The notes under the pieces are model-generated. The model did no database searches and had not been told where the DNA came from. It saw only the letters and a program-made list of their open reading frames with translations. Shown here one piece after another: positions 17,509 through 26,578 of a DNA stretch of 64,000 nucleotides. Each line of letters opens with the position of its first letter. Position 1 is the stretch's first letter. The DNA is from Leucobacter sp042726155. Lineage in GTDB: Bacteria > Actinomycetota > Actinomycetes > Actinomycetales > Microbacteriaceae. The stretch covers positions 1-64,000 of the forward strand of contig NZ_JBHXHV010000004.1 of assembly GCF_042726155.1 (NCBI RefSeq), read 5' to 3'. The position numbers were made by a program, and so were the translations under genes.

Positions 17509-18273
17509 GTGACTGAACTCCCGCGCCTCATTGCCTTTGACCTCGACGACACGCTCGCACCCTCGAAGTCCCCGCTCGACCCCCGCATGCTCGCCGTGTT
17601 CGCGCGCCTGCTTGAGCGCACGACCGTCGCCGTCATCTCGGGCGGCAATTTCGAGCAGTTCGAAACGCAGCTCGTGTCGCGGCTCGACAGCTTCGATGGC
17701 GTGACGGAGGCGTCACTCGAGCGACTGCACCTGCTGCCCACGTGCGGCACCCGCTACGAGCGCCGCGAGGGCGGCCAGTGGGTCACCGTGTATCGCGAGC
17801 ACCTGACGGAGACCGAACGCGACTCCGCGATGACGGCGCTGCGCGAGGAGGCCGAGCGACTCGGCATCTGGGAGGCCGACGCGTGGGGTGAAATCCTGGA
17901 GGATCGCGGTTCGCAGATCACCTTCTCTGCTCTGGGCCAGCGCGCGCCGGTCGCCGAAAAGCACGCGTGGGACCCCGACGGCGCCAAGAAGAGTGCGTTG
18001 CGCGCAGCCGTCGCGACCCGGCTCCCCGCGCTTGAGGTGCGCAGCGGCGGTTCAACCTCGGTCGACATTACCCGTCGCGGCATCGACAAAGCGCACGGGA
18101 TGCGAAAGCTCGCAGAGCACACGGGCATCCCGCTCGACGACATGCTCTTTGTCGGCGACCGCCTCGATCCCGACGGCAACGACTATCCGGTGCTCGCGCT
18201 CGGCGTCACCTGCCACGCGGTGACCAGCTGGCAAGACACGGCCGAATACCTCGAGGTCCTGCTGGCGGACTAG
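17509..18273 (+). CDS. HAD-superfamily phosphatase (HAD-IIB, phosphomannomutase-like)
   Basis: A 254-residue phosphotransferase. Motif I is FDLDDTLAPS near residue 10, motif II is VISGGNF, and motif IV is FVGDRLDPDGNDYP with the paired Asp residues. This is the IIB (Cof/sucrose-phosphatase/eukaryotic phosphomannomutase) type, acting on sugar or polyol phosphates. The start is GTG 17509; an AAGAAT box lies about six bases upstream, so the gene may be leaderless. The TAG stop sits inside the 19-bp inverted repeat at 18264-18304. Confidence 0.8.
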   Translation: MTELPRLIAFDLDDTLAPSKSPLDPRMLAVFARLLERTTVAVISGGNFEQFETQLVSRLDSFDGVTEASLERLHLLPTCGTRYERREGGQWVTVYREHLTETERDSAMTALREEAERLGIWEADAWGEILEDRGSQITFSALGQRAPVAEKHAWDPDGAKKSALRAAVATRLPALEVRSGGSTSVDITRRGIDKAHGMRKLAEHTGIPLDDMLFVGDRLDPDGNDYPVLALGVTCHAVTSWQDTAEYLEVLLAD

Positions 18274-18304
18274 CGGGCGCGGTTCCCGCGCCCGCTAGTC
18301 CGCC
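18264..18304. terminator. 19-bp hairpin spanning a stop codon
   Basis: Arms 18264-18282 and 18286-18304 are exact inverted copies with a 3-nt loop (core GACTAGCGGGCGCGG / CCGCGCCCGCTAGTC). The left arm is the coding end of the HAD gene including its TAG. Likely terminator. Confidence 0.7.
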
Positions 18305-18354
18305 GCGTGTTACTCGCCGAACCCCTCCGTGCCCGCCGAACCCCGCTTAACACA

Positions 18355-18396
18355 CCGAGCCCCTCCCGAAAACGCGTGTTTCCGGGAGGGGCTCGG
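18355..18396. terminator. 14-bp inverted repeat, CGAGCCCCTC family
   Basis: CCGAGCCCCTCCCG (18355-18368) and CGGGAGGGGCTCGG (18383-18396) are exact inverted arms around an AAACGCG-containing loop. A related element is at 62173-62218. It lies in the convergent gap before mqo, so a bidirectional terminator is likely. CGCCGCG(GG)TGTTACTC occurs on both sides (18301-18315, 18431-18447), the right copy covering the mqo stop. Confidence 0.6.
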
Positions 18397-18441
18397 CGAT
18401 ACGAGAGGGGCTCGGCGGGTTCGCGGCTCTCGCCGCGGGTG

Positions 18442-19935
18442 TTACTCCGCGGTGGCCGGGGTGAGGCCGAGCACGCTCGACGTGTGCGCGAGCGACGCCG
18501 CCGCGAGCTCGGGGTCGCCGTTCAGGCCACCGGTCGCGAGCGCGGGCACGTGCTGCGTGAAGATCGACTCCCACTTGCTCGTGAACTGCTCGGGGAAGCA
18601 CTTCCGCAATACACCGAGCATCGCGTAGACAGCAGTGGAGGCGCCGGGCGATGCGCCGAGCAGACCCGAGATCGTTCCGTCGCCGCCGGTGATGACCTCG
18701 GTACCGAACTGAAGAATGCCGCCCTTCTTGGGGTCCTTCTTCATGACCTGCACGCGCTGACCGGCCTCGATCATTTCCCAGTCTTCGGTACGCGCCGTCG
18801 GCATGTACTCGCGCAGGGTGTCCATCTGCTGCTCGCGGCTCGCGAGGAGTTCGCCGAGCAGGTACTTCTCCAGCGAGAACTCGGTCAGGCCAACCTTGAT
18901 CATCGGACCCAAGTTGTGCGTGCGAATTGACCCCGGGAGGTCCCACCACGAACCCTTCTTGAGGAAGTTCGGGCTGAATCCGGCGTACGGGCCGAAGAGC
19001 AGGCTCTGCTTTCCGTCGACGACGCGCGTGTCGAGGTGCGGCACCGACATCGGGGGCGCACCCACCGCTGCCTTGCCGTACACCTTTGCCTGGTGTTCGC
19101 GCACGATCTCGGGGTTGCTCGTCTTCAGGAACTTGCCGCTGATCGGGAAACCACCAAAGCCCTTGATCTCGGGGATGCCAGAGGACTGCAGCAGTGACAG
19201 CGCGCCGCCGCCCGCGCCCACGAAAACGAACTTCGCATTCACGATGCTCGTGGTGTACCCGGCGAGGTTCCGCACGTACACGTCCCACGTGCCGTCGGCT
19301 CGGCGACGCAGCTTGCGCACCTGGGTGCCGAGGTGCAGGCTCGCGCCGTTTGCCGTGAGGTGCGAGAAAAGCTGACGGGTAACCGCGCCGAAATCAACGT
19401 CGGTGCCGCTCTCGGAGCGGGTCGCGGCGAAGACCTCGTCTTTTGCGCGGCGGTCGACGAGCAGCGGTGCCCACTCGGCGATCTGCTCGGGGTCGTCGCT
19501 GAATTCCATGTCGGAGAAGAGCGGCTCGGTGCGCAGCAGCTCCCAGCGGCGGCGCAGGTAGTCGACATTGTCGGCCCCGCGCACAAAGGTCATGTGCGGT
19601 GTGGCGTTAATGAACGACGACGGCTCGCCGAGGATCCCCTGCTCAACGAGCGTGGACCACCACTGGCGGGAGAGCTGGAACTGCTCGTTGATGTCGATTG
19701 CCTTCGCGGCCGACAGGCTGCCATCTTTACCCTCGGGCATGTAATTGAGTTCGCAGAGCGCAGCGTGACCGGTGCCCGCGTTGTTCCACGCGTTGCTACT
19801 CTCGGTCGCCACCTCAGAGCGGGACTCAAAAATCTCGATGGACCAGTCGGGCTGGACCTGCTTGATCAGCGTGCCCAGCGTGGCGCTCATTACGCCGCCA
19901 CCGATGAGCGCTACGTCTACCGTGTTGTTACTCAC
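18442..19935 (-). CDS. mqo: Malate:quinone oxidoreductase
   Basis: A membrane-associated FAD enzyme that oxidises malate to oxaloacetate and passes electrons to the quinone pool, serving the TCA cycle. The 497-residue protein begins with the FAD-binding segment DVALIGGGVMSATLGTLI and contains SSNAWNNAGTGHAALCELNY, characteristic of Mqo. GTG 19935 is chosen: TAGACT (19949-19944) lies eight bases upstream, so the transcript is probably leaderless; TTG 19944 overlaps the -10 box. The gene ends in the repeat-rich convergent gap with the HAD gene. It is 30 nt from the end of radA, on the same strand. Confidence 0.93.
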   Translation of the reverse strand: MSNNTVDVALIGGGVMSATLGTLIKQVQPDWSIEIFESRSEVATESSNAWNNAGTGHAALCELNYMPEGKDGSLSAAKAIDINEQFQLSRQWWSTLVEQGILGEPSSFINATPHMTFVRGADNVDYLRRRWELLRTEPLFSDMEFSDDPEQIAEWAPLLVDRRAKDEVFAATRSESGTDVDFGAVTRQLFSHLTANGASLHLGTQVRKLRRRADGTWDVYVRNLAGYTTSIVNAKFVFVGAGGGALSLLQSSGIPEIKGFGGFPISGKFLKTSNPEIVREHQAKVYGKAAVGAPPMSVPHLDTRVVDGKQSLLFGPYAGFSPNFLKKGSWWDLPGSIRTHNLGPMIKVGLTEFSLEKYLLGELLASREQQMDTLREYMPTARTEDWEMIEAGQRVQVMKKDPKKGGILQFGTEVITGGDGTISGLLGASPGASTAVYAMLGVLRKCFPEQFTSKWESIFTQHVPALATGGLNGDPELAAASLAHTSSVLGLTPATAE

Positions 19936-19965
19936 GGTGTGCAAGTCTAGCTCGCTCTCGCGCCG

Positions 19966-21288
19966 CTAGAAGCCAGCTTCCCGTCTGGCACGATCCAGCG
20001 TTTCGACTGAGGCGTCGACGATGCGCACGTAACCGAGCCGTGCCGCCTCAGAAGAACGCTGTGCTCCGCCCACCACGGGCCGCACTTCGCCCGCGAGGCT
20101 GATCTCACCGAACGCCGCCAGATCGTGTGGCAGCGGCTGGTCGGCAATTGCCGAGAGCACGGCGAGCGCGATAGCGAGGTCGGCCGCTGGCTCGGCGAGT
20201 TTCACGCCGCCCACCGTCGACACGTACACGTCTTGATCATGCAATCGTGCGCCGAAACGTCGCTCGAGCACCGCGAGAATCATCGCCACGCGCGACGGAT
20301 CGACGCCGCTCGTCACGCGGCGCGGGTTCGGTGTAGCGCTTTTGGCAACCAGCGCCTGCACCTCGACGGGCAGCGCTCTGCGGCCCTCCATCGCGACCGT
20401 CGCGCACGTGCCACTGACGGGAGCGGTCGCGCGACTGAGGAAGAGTCCGCTCGGGTCTGGCACCTCCGAGATACCGCGATCGGTCATCTCGAAGCAGCCG
20501 ACCTCGTCGGTAGGGCCGTAGCGATTTTTGAGGGTGCGCAAGAACCTCAGCGACGTCTGCCGGTCGCCCTCGAAATGGCAGACGACGTCGACGAGGTGTT
20601 CGAGCAGGCGCGGCCCAGCGACGGAGCCGTCTTTCGTGACGTGCCCCACCAGAATCACGGGGGTGCCTCGCTGCTTCGCTGCGCGAATGAGCGCCGCAGC
20701 GACCTCGCGCACCTGTGCTGGACCCCCGGCGCCGCCGTCAATCTGGTCGCTCGCCATTGTCTGCACCGAATCGACGATGACGAGCTCGGGGTCAACCGTC
20801 TCGATGTGGCCGAGCACCGTGGCGAGATCGGTTTCGCTGGCGAGATACAGCGTGTCGTGCATGGCCCCGGTGCGCTCGGCGCGCATTCGGATCTGACCGG
20901 TCGACTCCTCACCGCTCGCGTACAGCACGCGCGCCCCGGTTTGCGCTGCACGCGCGGCCGCGTCGAGCAGCAGCGTTGACTTGCCGACGCCGGGTTCGCC
21001 AGAGAAGAGGATCGCCGCGCCAGGCACCACCCCTCCCCCGAGCACCCGATCGAGTTCGCCGATGCCCGTTTGCCGGTGACGCACCGCGTCACCCTGCAGC
21101 TCGGTGATGGGGCGCGCCTCTCGGCCAGCCATCGGTGCAGCGGCCCGCGTCGTGCGCGCCAGGCTCGCACCGGCCCGCGCCTGCTCGGTGACCGTGCCCC
21201 ACTGCTGGCACTCGCCGCAACGGCCGACCCACTTCGAGGTCTGCCAACCGCACTCGCTGCAGGTATAGCCACCGCTTGATTTCGCCAT
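19966..21288 (-). CDS. radA: DNA repair protein RadA (Sms)
   Basis: A RecA-related branch-migration helicase acting in recombinational repair. The 440-residue protein has the N-terminal four-cysteine zinc finger (Cys10, 13, 24, 27), Walker A GEPGVGKST (97-105), the RadA-specific KNRYG motif (about 255) and a C-terminal Lon-protease-like domain. It starts at ATG 21288, six bases after TAGGCT (21300-21295), so it is leaderless. It is divergent from the polymerase gene, with both -10 boxes in 66 bp. Classical SOS control is not obvious: I see no LexA-like box in this gap. Confidence 0.94.
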   Translation of the reverse strand: MAKSSGGYTCSECGWQTSKWVGRCGECQQWGTVTEQARAGASLARTTRAAAPMAGREARPITELQGDAVRHRQTGIGELDRVLGGGVVPGAAILFSGEPGVGKSTLLLDAAARAAQTGARVLYASGEESTGQIRMRAERTGAMHDTLYLASETDLATVLGHIETVDPELVIVDSVQTMASDQIDGGAGGPAQVREVAAALIRAAKQRGTPVILVGHVTKDGSVAGPRLLEHLVDVVCHFEGDRQTSLRFLRTLKNRYGPTDEVGCFEMTDRGISEVPDPSGLFLSRATAPVSGTCATVAMEGRRALPVEVQALVAKSATPNPRRVTSGVDPSRVAMILAVLERRFGARLHDQDVYVSTVGGVKLAEPAADLAIALAVLSAIADQPLPHDLAAFGEISLAGEVRPVVGGAQRSSEAARLGYVRIVDASVETLDRARREAGF

Positions 21289-21342
21289 GGTGCGAGCCTA
21301 CTGGCGGCCTCCGACACTGATGACGTTGTCCCCGGTCGCCGC

Positions 21343-21354
21343 TACGGTGAGAAC
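21343..21354 (+). promoter_or_regulatory. -10 box of the polymerase gene (leaderless)
   Basis: TACGGT (21343-21348) stands six bases before ATG 21355. The opposing radA -10 (TAGGCT, 21300-21295 on the minus strand) has the same spacing to its ATG. Confidence 0.5.
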
Positions 21355-23139
21355 ATGCCCGCCCCGACCCAGCCCGACGCGAGCCCATCCGCTCCGGGCG
21401 CTCCGCGCTGGTGCGTCGTCGGGCGAGATGCAGCGGGTGGCTGGGGCGCGGTCGATGTCGCCGCCGACGGTACCCGGATCGCCACGGTCACGGTACCTGC
21501 CAACGGCCTCGCCGATTTCGTTGCCGAGCGCGAACGCATCGCGGCCGTGCGCTGGGTGTGGCACGACACCGCGAGCCGGTATCGGCCGTTGCTCGCCGCG
21601 GGCGTGCGCGTCGAACGCTGCCACGACCTGCGCCTGTGCCACCAGATACTGCGCAACGCCGCGTCAGTGCAGCAGCCAGCGGCGCTTCGCGCAGCGCACG
21701 AGTGGAACGTTCCGCCAGAGATCGAGGCGGCGCCAGCCGCGGTGGAGACTGTCGCAATCCCGACCCTCTTCGATGTGATCGTCGAGCCGAACGCCGCCCG
21801 CGGCGTACCCGACGGCGTGACTGAGGCGCTGACCGAGTTTGAGCGCCAGCGCTCCGCCCTCGCGTCCGCCACCGAGCCGGGCCGCCTCGCCCTGCTGCTC
21901 GCCGCGGAATCGGCCGGTGCCCTGGTCGCGGCCGAACTGGCTTCCGCCGGTATTCCGTGGGATGTCGCGGAACACGACCGCATTCTCGCGGAGTCACTGG
22001 GCCCGAGACCCGCGCCGGGCGCGAAACCCGATCGCATGGTAGAGGTCGGGGAGGTGGTACGGCGCGAACTCGGCGCCCCAGATGCACCCCTCGATTCGCC
22101 GCCCCGGCTGCTTCGCGTGCTGCGGGCGGCTGGAATCGAAGTCAACTCGACCTCGCAGTGGGAGCTCGCGGAGCACGAACACCCGGCGATCCCGCCCCTG
22201 CTTCACTACAAGAAGCTCGCCCGGTTGCTCACCGCGAACGGCTGGGCGTGGCTCGACGAGTGGGTGCACGACGGCCGTTATCGGCCCGTCTACATTCCGG
22301 GCGGCGTCGTCACCGGGCGGTGGGCCTCGAACGGCGGCGGCGCGCTCCAGATCCCGCGACAGCTACGGCCTGCTTTGCGAGCCGACCCCGGCTGGACATT
22401 CGTGGCGGCCGATGTCGCACAGCTCGAACCGCGCGTGCTCGCCGCGATGGCGGGCGATCGCGCGATGGCCACCGCCGGCGCGGGCCGCGACCTCTACGCT
22501 GGCATCGTCGAGAGCGGCGCGGTCGCCACCAGGCAAGAGGCGAAGATCGCGATGCTCGGCGCGATGTACGGGTCAACGACGGGCGAGAGCGGCAGACTCG
22601 TGCCGCGCTTGCGCCGCGCGTTTCCGGCGGCAATGCGGCTCGTCGACGACGCGGCTGAGGTCGGCGCCCAGGGTGGCACCGTCTCGACGTGGTTGGGGCG
22701 CAGCTCGCCCGCGCCAGGGGCAGACTGGGAGTCGGTGCAATCGGCCGCGAGCTTGCCAGAGGCGACGGGCCGGGATGAGGCGCTCGCGCGGCGAACCGCT
22801 CGGGATCGCGGGCGCTTCACGCGCAATTTTGTCGTGCAGGGCACGGCCGCCGAGTGGGCGCTGTGCTGGCTCGCGGACCTGCGTCAACGGCTGGCAGAGT
22901 TTGATCCGGTCGCCGAATCCGCGGCGGCGAGCGCATCGGGGGCGGTGTTCGGGCGCCGCCCGCACCTCGCGTTCTTCTTACATGACGAGGTGATCGTGCA
23001 CGCGCCGCTGGAGCACAGTGAGGCCGTAGCGGTGGCCGTTCGCGAATCGGCCGCCGCTGCCGGCCGACTGCTATTCAGTGGTGCTCAGGTCGATTTTCCG
23101 CTCGACCTGAGCATCACCGAACGCGCCGAGAAACACTGA
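21355..23139 (+). CDS. Bifunctional 3'-5' exonuclease / family-A DNA polymerase
   Basis: A 594-residue second PolA-like enzyme known from actinobacteria, lacking the 5' nuclease domain of DNA polymerase I. The N-terminal half is a degenerate 3'-5' exonuclease-like domain. The C-terminal half carries motif A as FVAADVAQLEPRVLAAMAGD, where the usual DYSQIELR has become DVAQLEPR, with both acidic positions kept. Motif C is FLHDEVIVH with the catalytic Asp-Glu. A role in repair or replication of damaged DNA is inferred from the family and from divergence from radA. It ends 21 nt before the convergent MFS gene; no clear terminator is seen in that gap. Confidence 0.85.
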   Translation: MPAPTQPDASPSAPGAPRWCVVGRDAAGGWGAVDVAADGTRIATVTVPANGLADFVAERERIAAVRWVWHDTASRYRPLLAAGVRVERCHDLRLCHQILRNAASVQQPAALRAAHEWNVPPEIEAAPAAVETVAIPTLFDVIVEPNAARGVPDGVTEALTEFERQRSALASATEPGRLALLLAAESAGALVAAELASAGIPWDVAEHDRILAESLGPRPAPGAKPDRMVEVGEVVRRELGAPDAPLDSPPRLLRVLRAAGIEVNSTSQWELAEHEHPAIPPLLHYKKLARLLTANGWAWLDEWVHDGRYRPVYIPGGVVTGRWASNGGGALQIPRQLRPALRADPGWTFVAADVAQLEPRVLAAMAGDRAMATAGAGRDLYAGIVESGAVATRQEAKIAMLGAMYGSTTGESGRLVPRLRRAFPAAMRLVDDAAEVGAQGGTVSTWLGRSSPAPGADWESVQSAASLPEATGRDEALARRTARDRGRFTRNFVVQGTAAEWALCWLADLRQRLAEFDPVAESAAASASGAVFGRRPHLAFFLHDEVIVHAPLEHSEAVAVAVRESAAAAGRLLFSGAQVDFPLDLSITERAEKH

Positions 23140-23160
23140 GTGCTCTCGGCGAGCGGGCGA

Positions 23161-24825
23161 TTAGCTACGATCCGAAACCGAAACGCTGCCGGTATCGGGG
23201 TCAGTGCCCGCACCCACAAGTTCCCCCTGCGCGCCGCTCGCGCGCTGCTCGGCTTCGAGGCGCTCAGCCTCGTCGCCCCCGATCGCTTCACCGCGGGCGA
23301 CGAGGCCTGCCTGATCCGAGAGCGGAATTTGCTTGAGCACAAGCGCGAGCACAAGCGCGATCGCGATGAACGGTATGAGGTACCAGAACACGGGTGCGAG
23401 GGCGTCCGCATACGCGGTGACGATGCCGGAGCGCACGTCCTCGGGCAGCGAGTTGAGCGTCGCCGGGTCGATTGTCGCCGTCGCGGTCGCCGCGTCTGCC
23501 GGGCTCGCGCCCGCCTTCGTGAACACGTCGGTGAGGTTCTCGGCGAGGCGCGTCGTGAAGATCGTGCCGAACACGGCGGTGCCGAGTGAGGCACCCACCT
23601 CGCGGAAGTAGTTGTTCGTGCTCGTTGCCGTGCCGATCTGTGCGGCCGGCACCGCGTTCTGCACGACCAGCACCACGACCTGCATAATCAGGCCGAGCCC
23701 CGCTCCGAACACGAACAGGAAGACGCAGATCAACCAGATCGGGGTCGTTGCCGTAAGGGTTGTCATCGCGGTCATCGCGATACCGGTGACGATCGCGCCA
23801 AGAATCGGATAGATCTTGTATTTGCCGGTCTTCGAGATTGCGATGCCCGAACCGATCGAGGTGCCCATGAGGCCCACCATCATCGGGATCATGAGCAGCC
23901 CGGAGGCCGCGGCCGACGTGCCCGAAGACATCTGCAGGAACGTGGGCACGAAGCCGATTGCGGCGAACATGCCGACGCCGATCACGAGGCCGATCGCGGT
24001 GGCGGTCACGAAGATCCGGTTGCGGAACAGGGTGAGCGGGATGATCGGATCCTTCGCCCGCGCCTCGGTGAAAATAAATGCGGAGGCCGCGACGACGAGG
24101 CCAGCGCCCCACATCCACGTCGCGAGCGAATCCCAGCCGTAGGCCTTGTCGCCGCCGAAGTCGGTGAAGAAGATCAAGCACGTGGTCGCGATCGACAGGA
24201 ATGCGATGCCGAGATAGTCGACCGGAAGCGTCGCTTTCTTGGTGGGTAGCTTGAGTGCGATGAGCCCGATGATGAACGCGGCGATGCCGACGGGGATGTT
24301 GATGTAGAACGCCCACTGCCAGGTGAGGTGGTCTACGAAGTACCCGCCGAGCAGCGGACCGGCGACGGCCGAGAGGCCGAACACGGCGCCGAGCGGGCCC
24401 ATGTACTTGCCGCGCTCATTTGCCGGCACGATATCGGCGATGATCGCCTGCGAGAGGATCATCAGCCCGCCTCCGCCAAGACCCTGCATGGCCCGGAAGA
24501 CGACGAAGCCCCAGAAGTTCGGGGCGAACGCGCAGCCGATCGACGCGAGCGTAAACAGCGCGATCGCTATCAGGAAGAGCCAGCGACGGCCCAGCACGTC
24601 GCCGAGTTTGCCGTAGACGGGCATCACGATGGTGGTGGCGAGGAGATACGCCGTGGTGATCCAGACCTGGTGCTCGACGCCGCCGAGCTCGCCGACGATG
24701 GTCGGCATGGCCGTGGAGACGATCGTCTGGTCGAGGCTCGAAAGCAGCATGCCGGCGATCAGCGCGCTGAAGATGATCCAGATCCTGCGTTTGGTCAGCA
24801 GAAAGGAGGTGGCTGTGGTGGTCAT
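23161..24825 (-). CDS. MFS drug efflux transporter (DHA2, EmrB/QacA type)
   Basis: A 554-residue, 14-helix proton-driven exporter. SSLDQTIVSTAMPTIVGELG in helix 1 (motif D1) and GKLGDVLGRR (motif A) are standard for the DHA2 drug:H+ antiporter family. A hydrophilic C-terminal tail of about 50 residues ends in TDPDTGSVSVSDRS. It follows the TetR gene by about 80 nt on the same strand, and the pair looks like a self-regulated multidrug-efflux unit. Substrates cannot be read from sequence. Confidence 0.9.
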   Translation of the reverse strand: MTTTATSFLLTKRRIWIIFSALIAGMLLSSLDQTIVSTAMPTIVGELGGVEHQVWITTAYLLATTIVMPVYGKLGDVLGRRWLFLIAIALFTLASIGCAFAPNFWGFVVFRAMQGLGGGGLMILSQAIIADIVPANERGKYMGPLGAVFGLSAVAGPLLGGYFVDHLTWQWAFYINIPVGIAAFIIGLIALKLPTKKATLPVDYLGIAFLSIATTCLIFFTDFGGDKAYGWDSLATWMWGAGLVVAASAFIFTEARAKDPIIPLTLFRNRIFVTATAIGLVIGVGMFAAIGFVPTFLQMSSGTSAAASGLLMIPMMVGLMGTSIGSGIAISKTGKYKIYPILGAIVTGIAMTAMTTLTATTPIWLICVFLFVFGAGLGLIMQVVVLVVQNAVPAAQIGTATSTNNYFREVGASLGTAVFGTIFTTRLAENLTDVFTKAGASPADAATATATIDPATLNSLPEDVRSGIVTAYADALAPVFWYLIPFIAIALVLALVLKQIPLSDQAGLVARGEAIGGDEAERLEAEQRASGAQGELVGAGTDPDTGSVSVSDRS

Positions 24826-24905
24826 GGGTCCGTTCTCGGATAGCGGGGGTGTGCCCGGGGTTGCTGAGAAAAAGAGAGGTGAGGTCTGGTGGTGGCGCGG
24901 GCTGG

Positions 24906-25544
24906 CTACGACAGCAGCGTGCGGGCGATAGTGATGCGCTCCCGCAGAAGTTCGGTGTACGTGTCGAGGCCGACGGGCCCGTGCTCGTGAGTTTCGAAAT
25001 ATTCCTGCGCCACGATGCGATTCATCGCACCGAAAATGTGCATCAGGGTCGAGGCGCGAGGATCGCCCGGAGCGAGCCCTTCCCGCTGTTCGACGAGCGC
25101 AATATCGGCGTCTTCCCCCTCGCGCAGATGCTCGAACAGCCGTCGATGCAGCCGAGGCTCGCGGTCAAGCGCGGCAAACAGCGCACGCACATCGGTGACC
25201 GTGACCTCGAACAGCTCCCAGCGCGCGCGAAACAGTTCGATGAGGTCGTCGAGCACGTCGTGTGTCAGCCCGGACGCACTGCGCGGCGCCCCCACGCCGC
25301 GATGAATAAAGGCGGCCTTGAGCTGCTCATCGTTTCGATCAACCGGAACACCGAGCACGGCGTCCTCTTTCGAGGCGAAATAATTGAAGAACGTACGTCG
25401 CGACACCCCCGCCGCCTCGCACAATTCTTCAACCGTGTACCCCGTGAGCCCGCGCTCCGCGGTCCAGACCCGTGCGGTCGACGCTAGCGTGCGCGCGGTC
25501 GCCGCGCGGCGGCGCTCTCGCACACTGAGTGCACTATCGGTCAT
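24906..25544 (-). CDS. TetR-family repressor of the MFS pump
   Basis: A 212-residue regulator. The N-terminal helix-turn-helix reads LTGYTVEELCEAAGVSRRTF followed by FNYFASKEDAVLG, typical of TetR. The C-terminal ligand domain is unassigned. ATG 25544 is used; ATG 25553 is also possible, and neither has a ribosome site. The gene is immediately upstream of the MFS gene on the same strand. Repeated GTGCA half-sites lie around its start (25528-25581), so it probably represses its own operon and is released by a pump substrate. Confidence 0.8.
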   Translation of the reverse strand: MTDSALSVRERRRAATARTLASTARVWTAERGLTGYTVEELCEAAGVSRRTFFNYFASKEDAVLGVPVDRNDEQLKAAFIHRGVGAPRSASGLTHDVLDDLIELFRARWELFEVTVTDVRALFAALDREPRLHRRLFEHLREGEDADIALVEQREGLAPGDPRASTLMHIFGAMNRIVAQEYFETHEHGPVGLDTYTELLRERITIARTLLS

Positions 25545-25581
25545 AAAATGCATTTTTGCACTTCATTGCTGAAAGTGCACT
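25528..25581. promoter_or_regulatory. Cluster of AGTGCA sites at the TetR start
   Basis: AGTGCACT palindromes occur at 25528-25535 and 25574-25581. TGCACTT (25557-25563) and AAGTGCA (25573-25579) form a 7-bp inverted repeat with 9-nt spacer. The segment is AT-rich compared with its surroundings, as expected for a promoter/operator of the TetR-MFS unit. Confidence 0.5.
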
Positions 25582-25616
25582 GAGTGGGGCGAGGCTCGCG
25601 ACGCATCGCGGTTTAT

Positions 25617-25668
25617 GCGCCGCGGTTACGCACCCCGGTTGCGCGCCCCGGTTACGCGCCCAGGTTGC
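25617..25668. repeat. 13-bp tandem repeat covering the EamA stop codon
   Basis: Four 13-bp units of the form GCGCCCCGGTTRC (25617-25629, 25630-25642, 25643-25655, 25656-25668) run in tandem with a few changes. The stop codon of the EamA gene (TTA at 25652-25654 on the plus strand) lies in unit three, so its last codons are repeat-derived. TTAC also occurs in unit one. Confidence 0.75.
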
Positions 25669-26578
25669 GCGCGCGAACCGCGAATAGCGCACACGCAATT
25701 ACGGCGACGCCGCCGAGGATCGTCGTCCAACCGATCGTCTCCCGCAACAGCAGCGCCGCCCAGCAAATACTCATCACCGGTTGAATCAGCTGCGCCTGAC
25801 TCACCTGAGCCATCGGCCCGATCGCGAGCCCGCGATACCAGGCGATGAACCCCAAGAACATGCTGACCGCGGCGAGATAGGCGAACGCACCCCACTCGAC
25901 GGGGGTCGCTGCCGGCGGCTGCTGCGCAATCGCGATTCCGGCCAGCGCTATTGTCACCGGAGAGGCCAGCAGGAGCGCCCACGAGATGGTCTGCCACGAC
26001 CCGAGCGTGCGCGAGAGCATACCCCCCTCGGCGTACCCCAGCGCACACACGAGCACGGCGGTGAACAGCAGCAGGTCAGCGACGCTCAGGCCGCCGAAGC
26101 CGCCACCCTGCACAACGGCAAACGCGAGGGCCGCGGCAGTGCCCGCGGCAGCGGCGATCCAGAACCCCCGCGTGGGGCGCTCACCGGTTCGCAACACCGC
26201 GATTACGGCCGTTGCGGCCGGCAGAATCGCGATGACGACCGCGCCGTGGCTCGCTGGCGCGGTCGTCATCGCGAACGAGGTCAGGAGCGGGAACCCGAGC
26301 ACCACACCCGCGGCGACAATTGCGACCTGCAGCCATTGGCCTCCGCGCGGCATTCGCTGCCGGGTCACGACGAGCGCGACTGCGGCGAACACGGCGGCGA
26401 TCACGGCTCGGCCCGAACCCACGAACAACGCGGACATATGCCCGTGCCCGACCGCCACGCGCGTGAGCGGCATGGTGAACGAGAAGGCCACAACGCCGAG
26501 CAATCCCCACCAGAGTCCAGGGCGCCGCAACAGTAGCGGTTGGGCAATTTTTAGAGTAGCGGTATCGTTGCCGTTCAT
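25652..26578 (-). CDS. EamA/DMT-family transporter
   Basis: A 308-residue, 10-helix inner-membrane transporter of the drug/metabolite superfamily, with the two EamA repeats (about 20-150 and 165-300). Family members export amino acids, nucleosides or other metabolites. ATG 26578 is preceded by TACTCT five bases upstream, so it may be leaderless. Its start codon overlaps the start codon of the divergent MocR regulator by 2 nt, so that regulator is the obvious controller. MocR proteins often govern vitamin B6, GABA or taurine genes; the transporter might move a related amine or pyridoxine-like compound, but this is inference. Confidence 0.8.
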   Translation of the reverse strand: MNGNDTATLKIAQPLLLRRPGLWWGLLGVVAFSFTMPLTRVAVGHGHMSALFVGSGRAVIAAVFAAVALVVTRQRMPRGGQWLQVAIVAAGVVLGFPLLTSFAMTTAPASHGAVVIAILPAATAVIAVLRTGERPTRGFWIAAAAGTAAALAFAVVQGGGFGGLSVADLLLFTAVLVCALGYAEGGMLSRTLGSWQTISWALLLASPVTIALAGIAIAQQPPAATPVEWGAFAYLAAVSMFLGFIAWYRGLAIGPMAQVSQAQLIQPVMSICWAALLLRETIGWTTILGGVAVIACALFAVRARNLGA

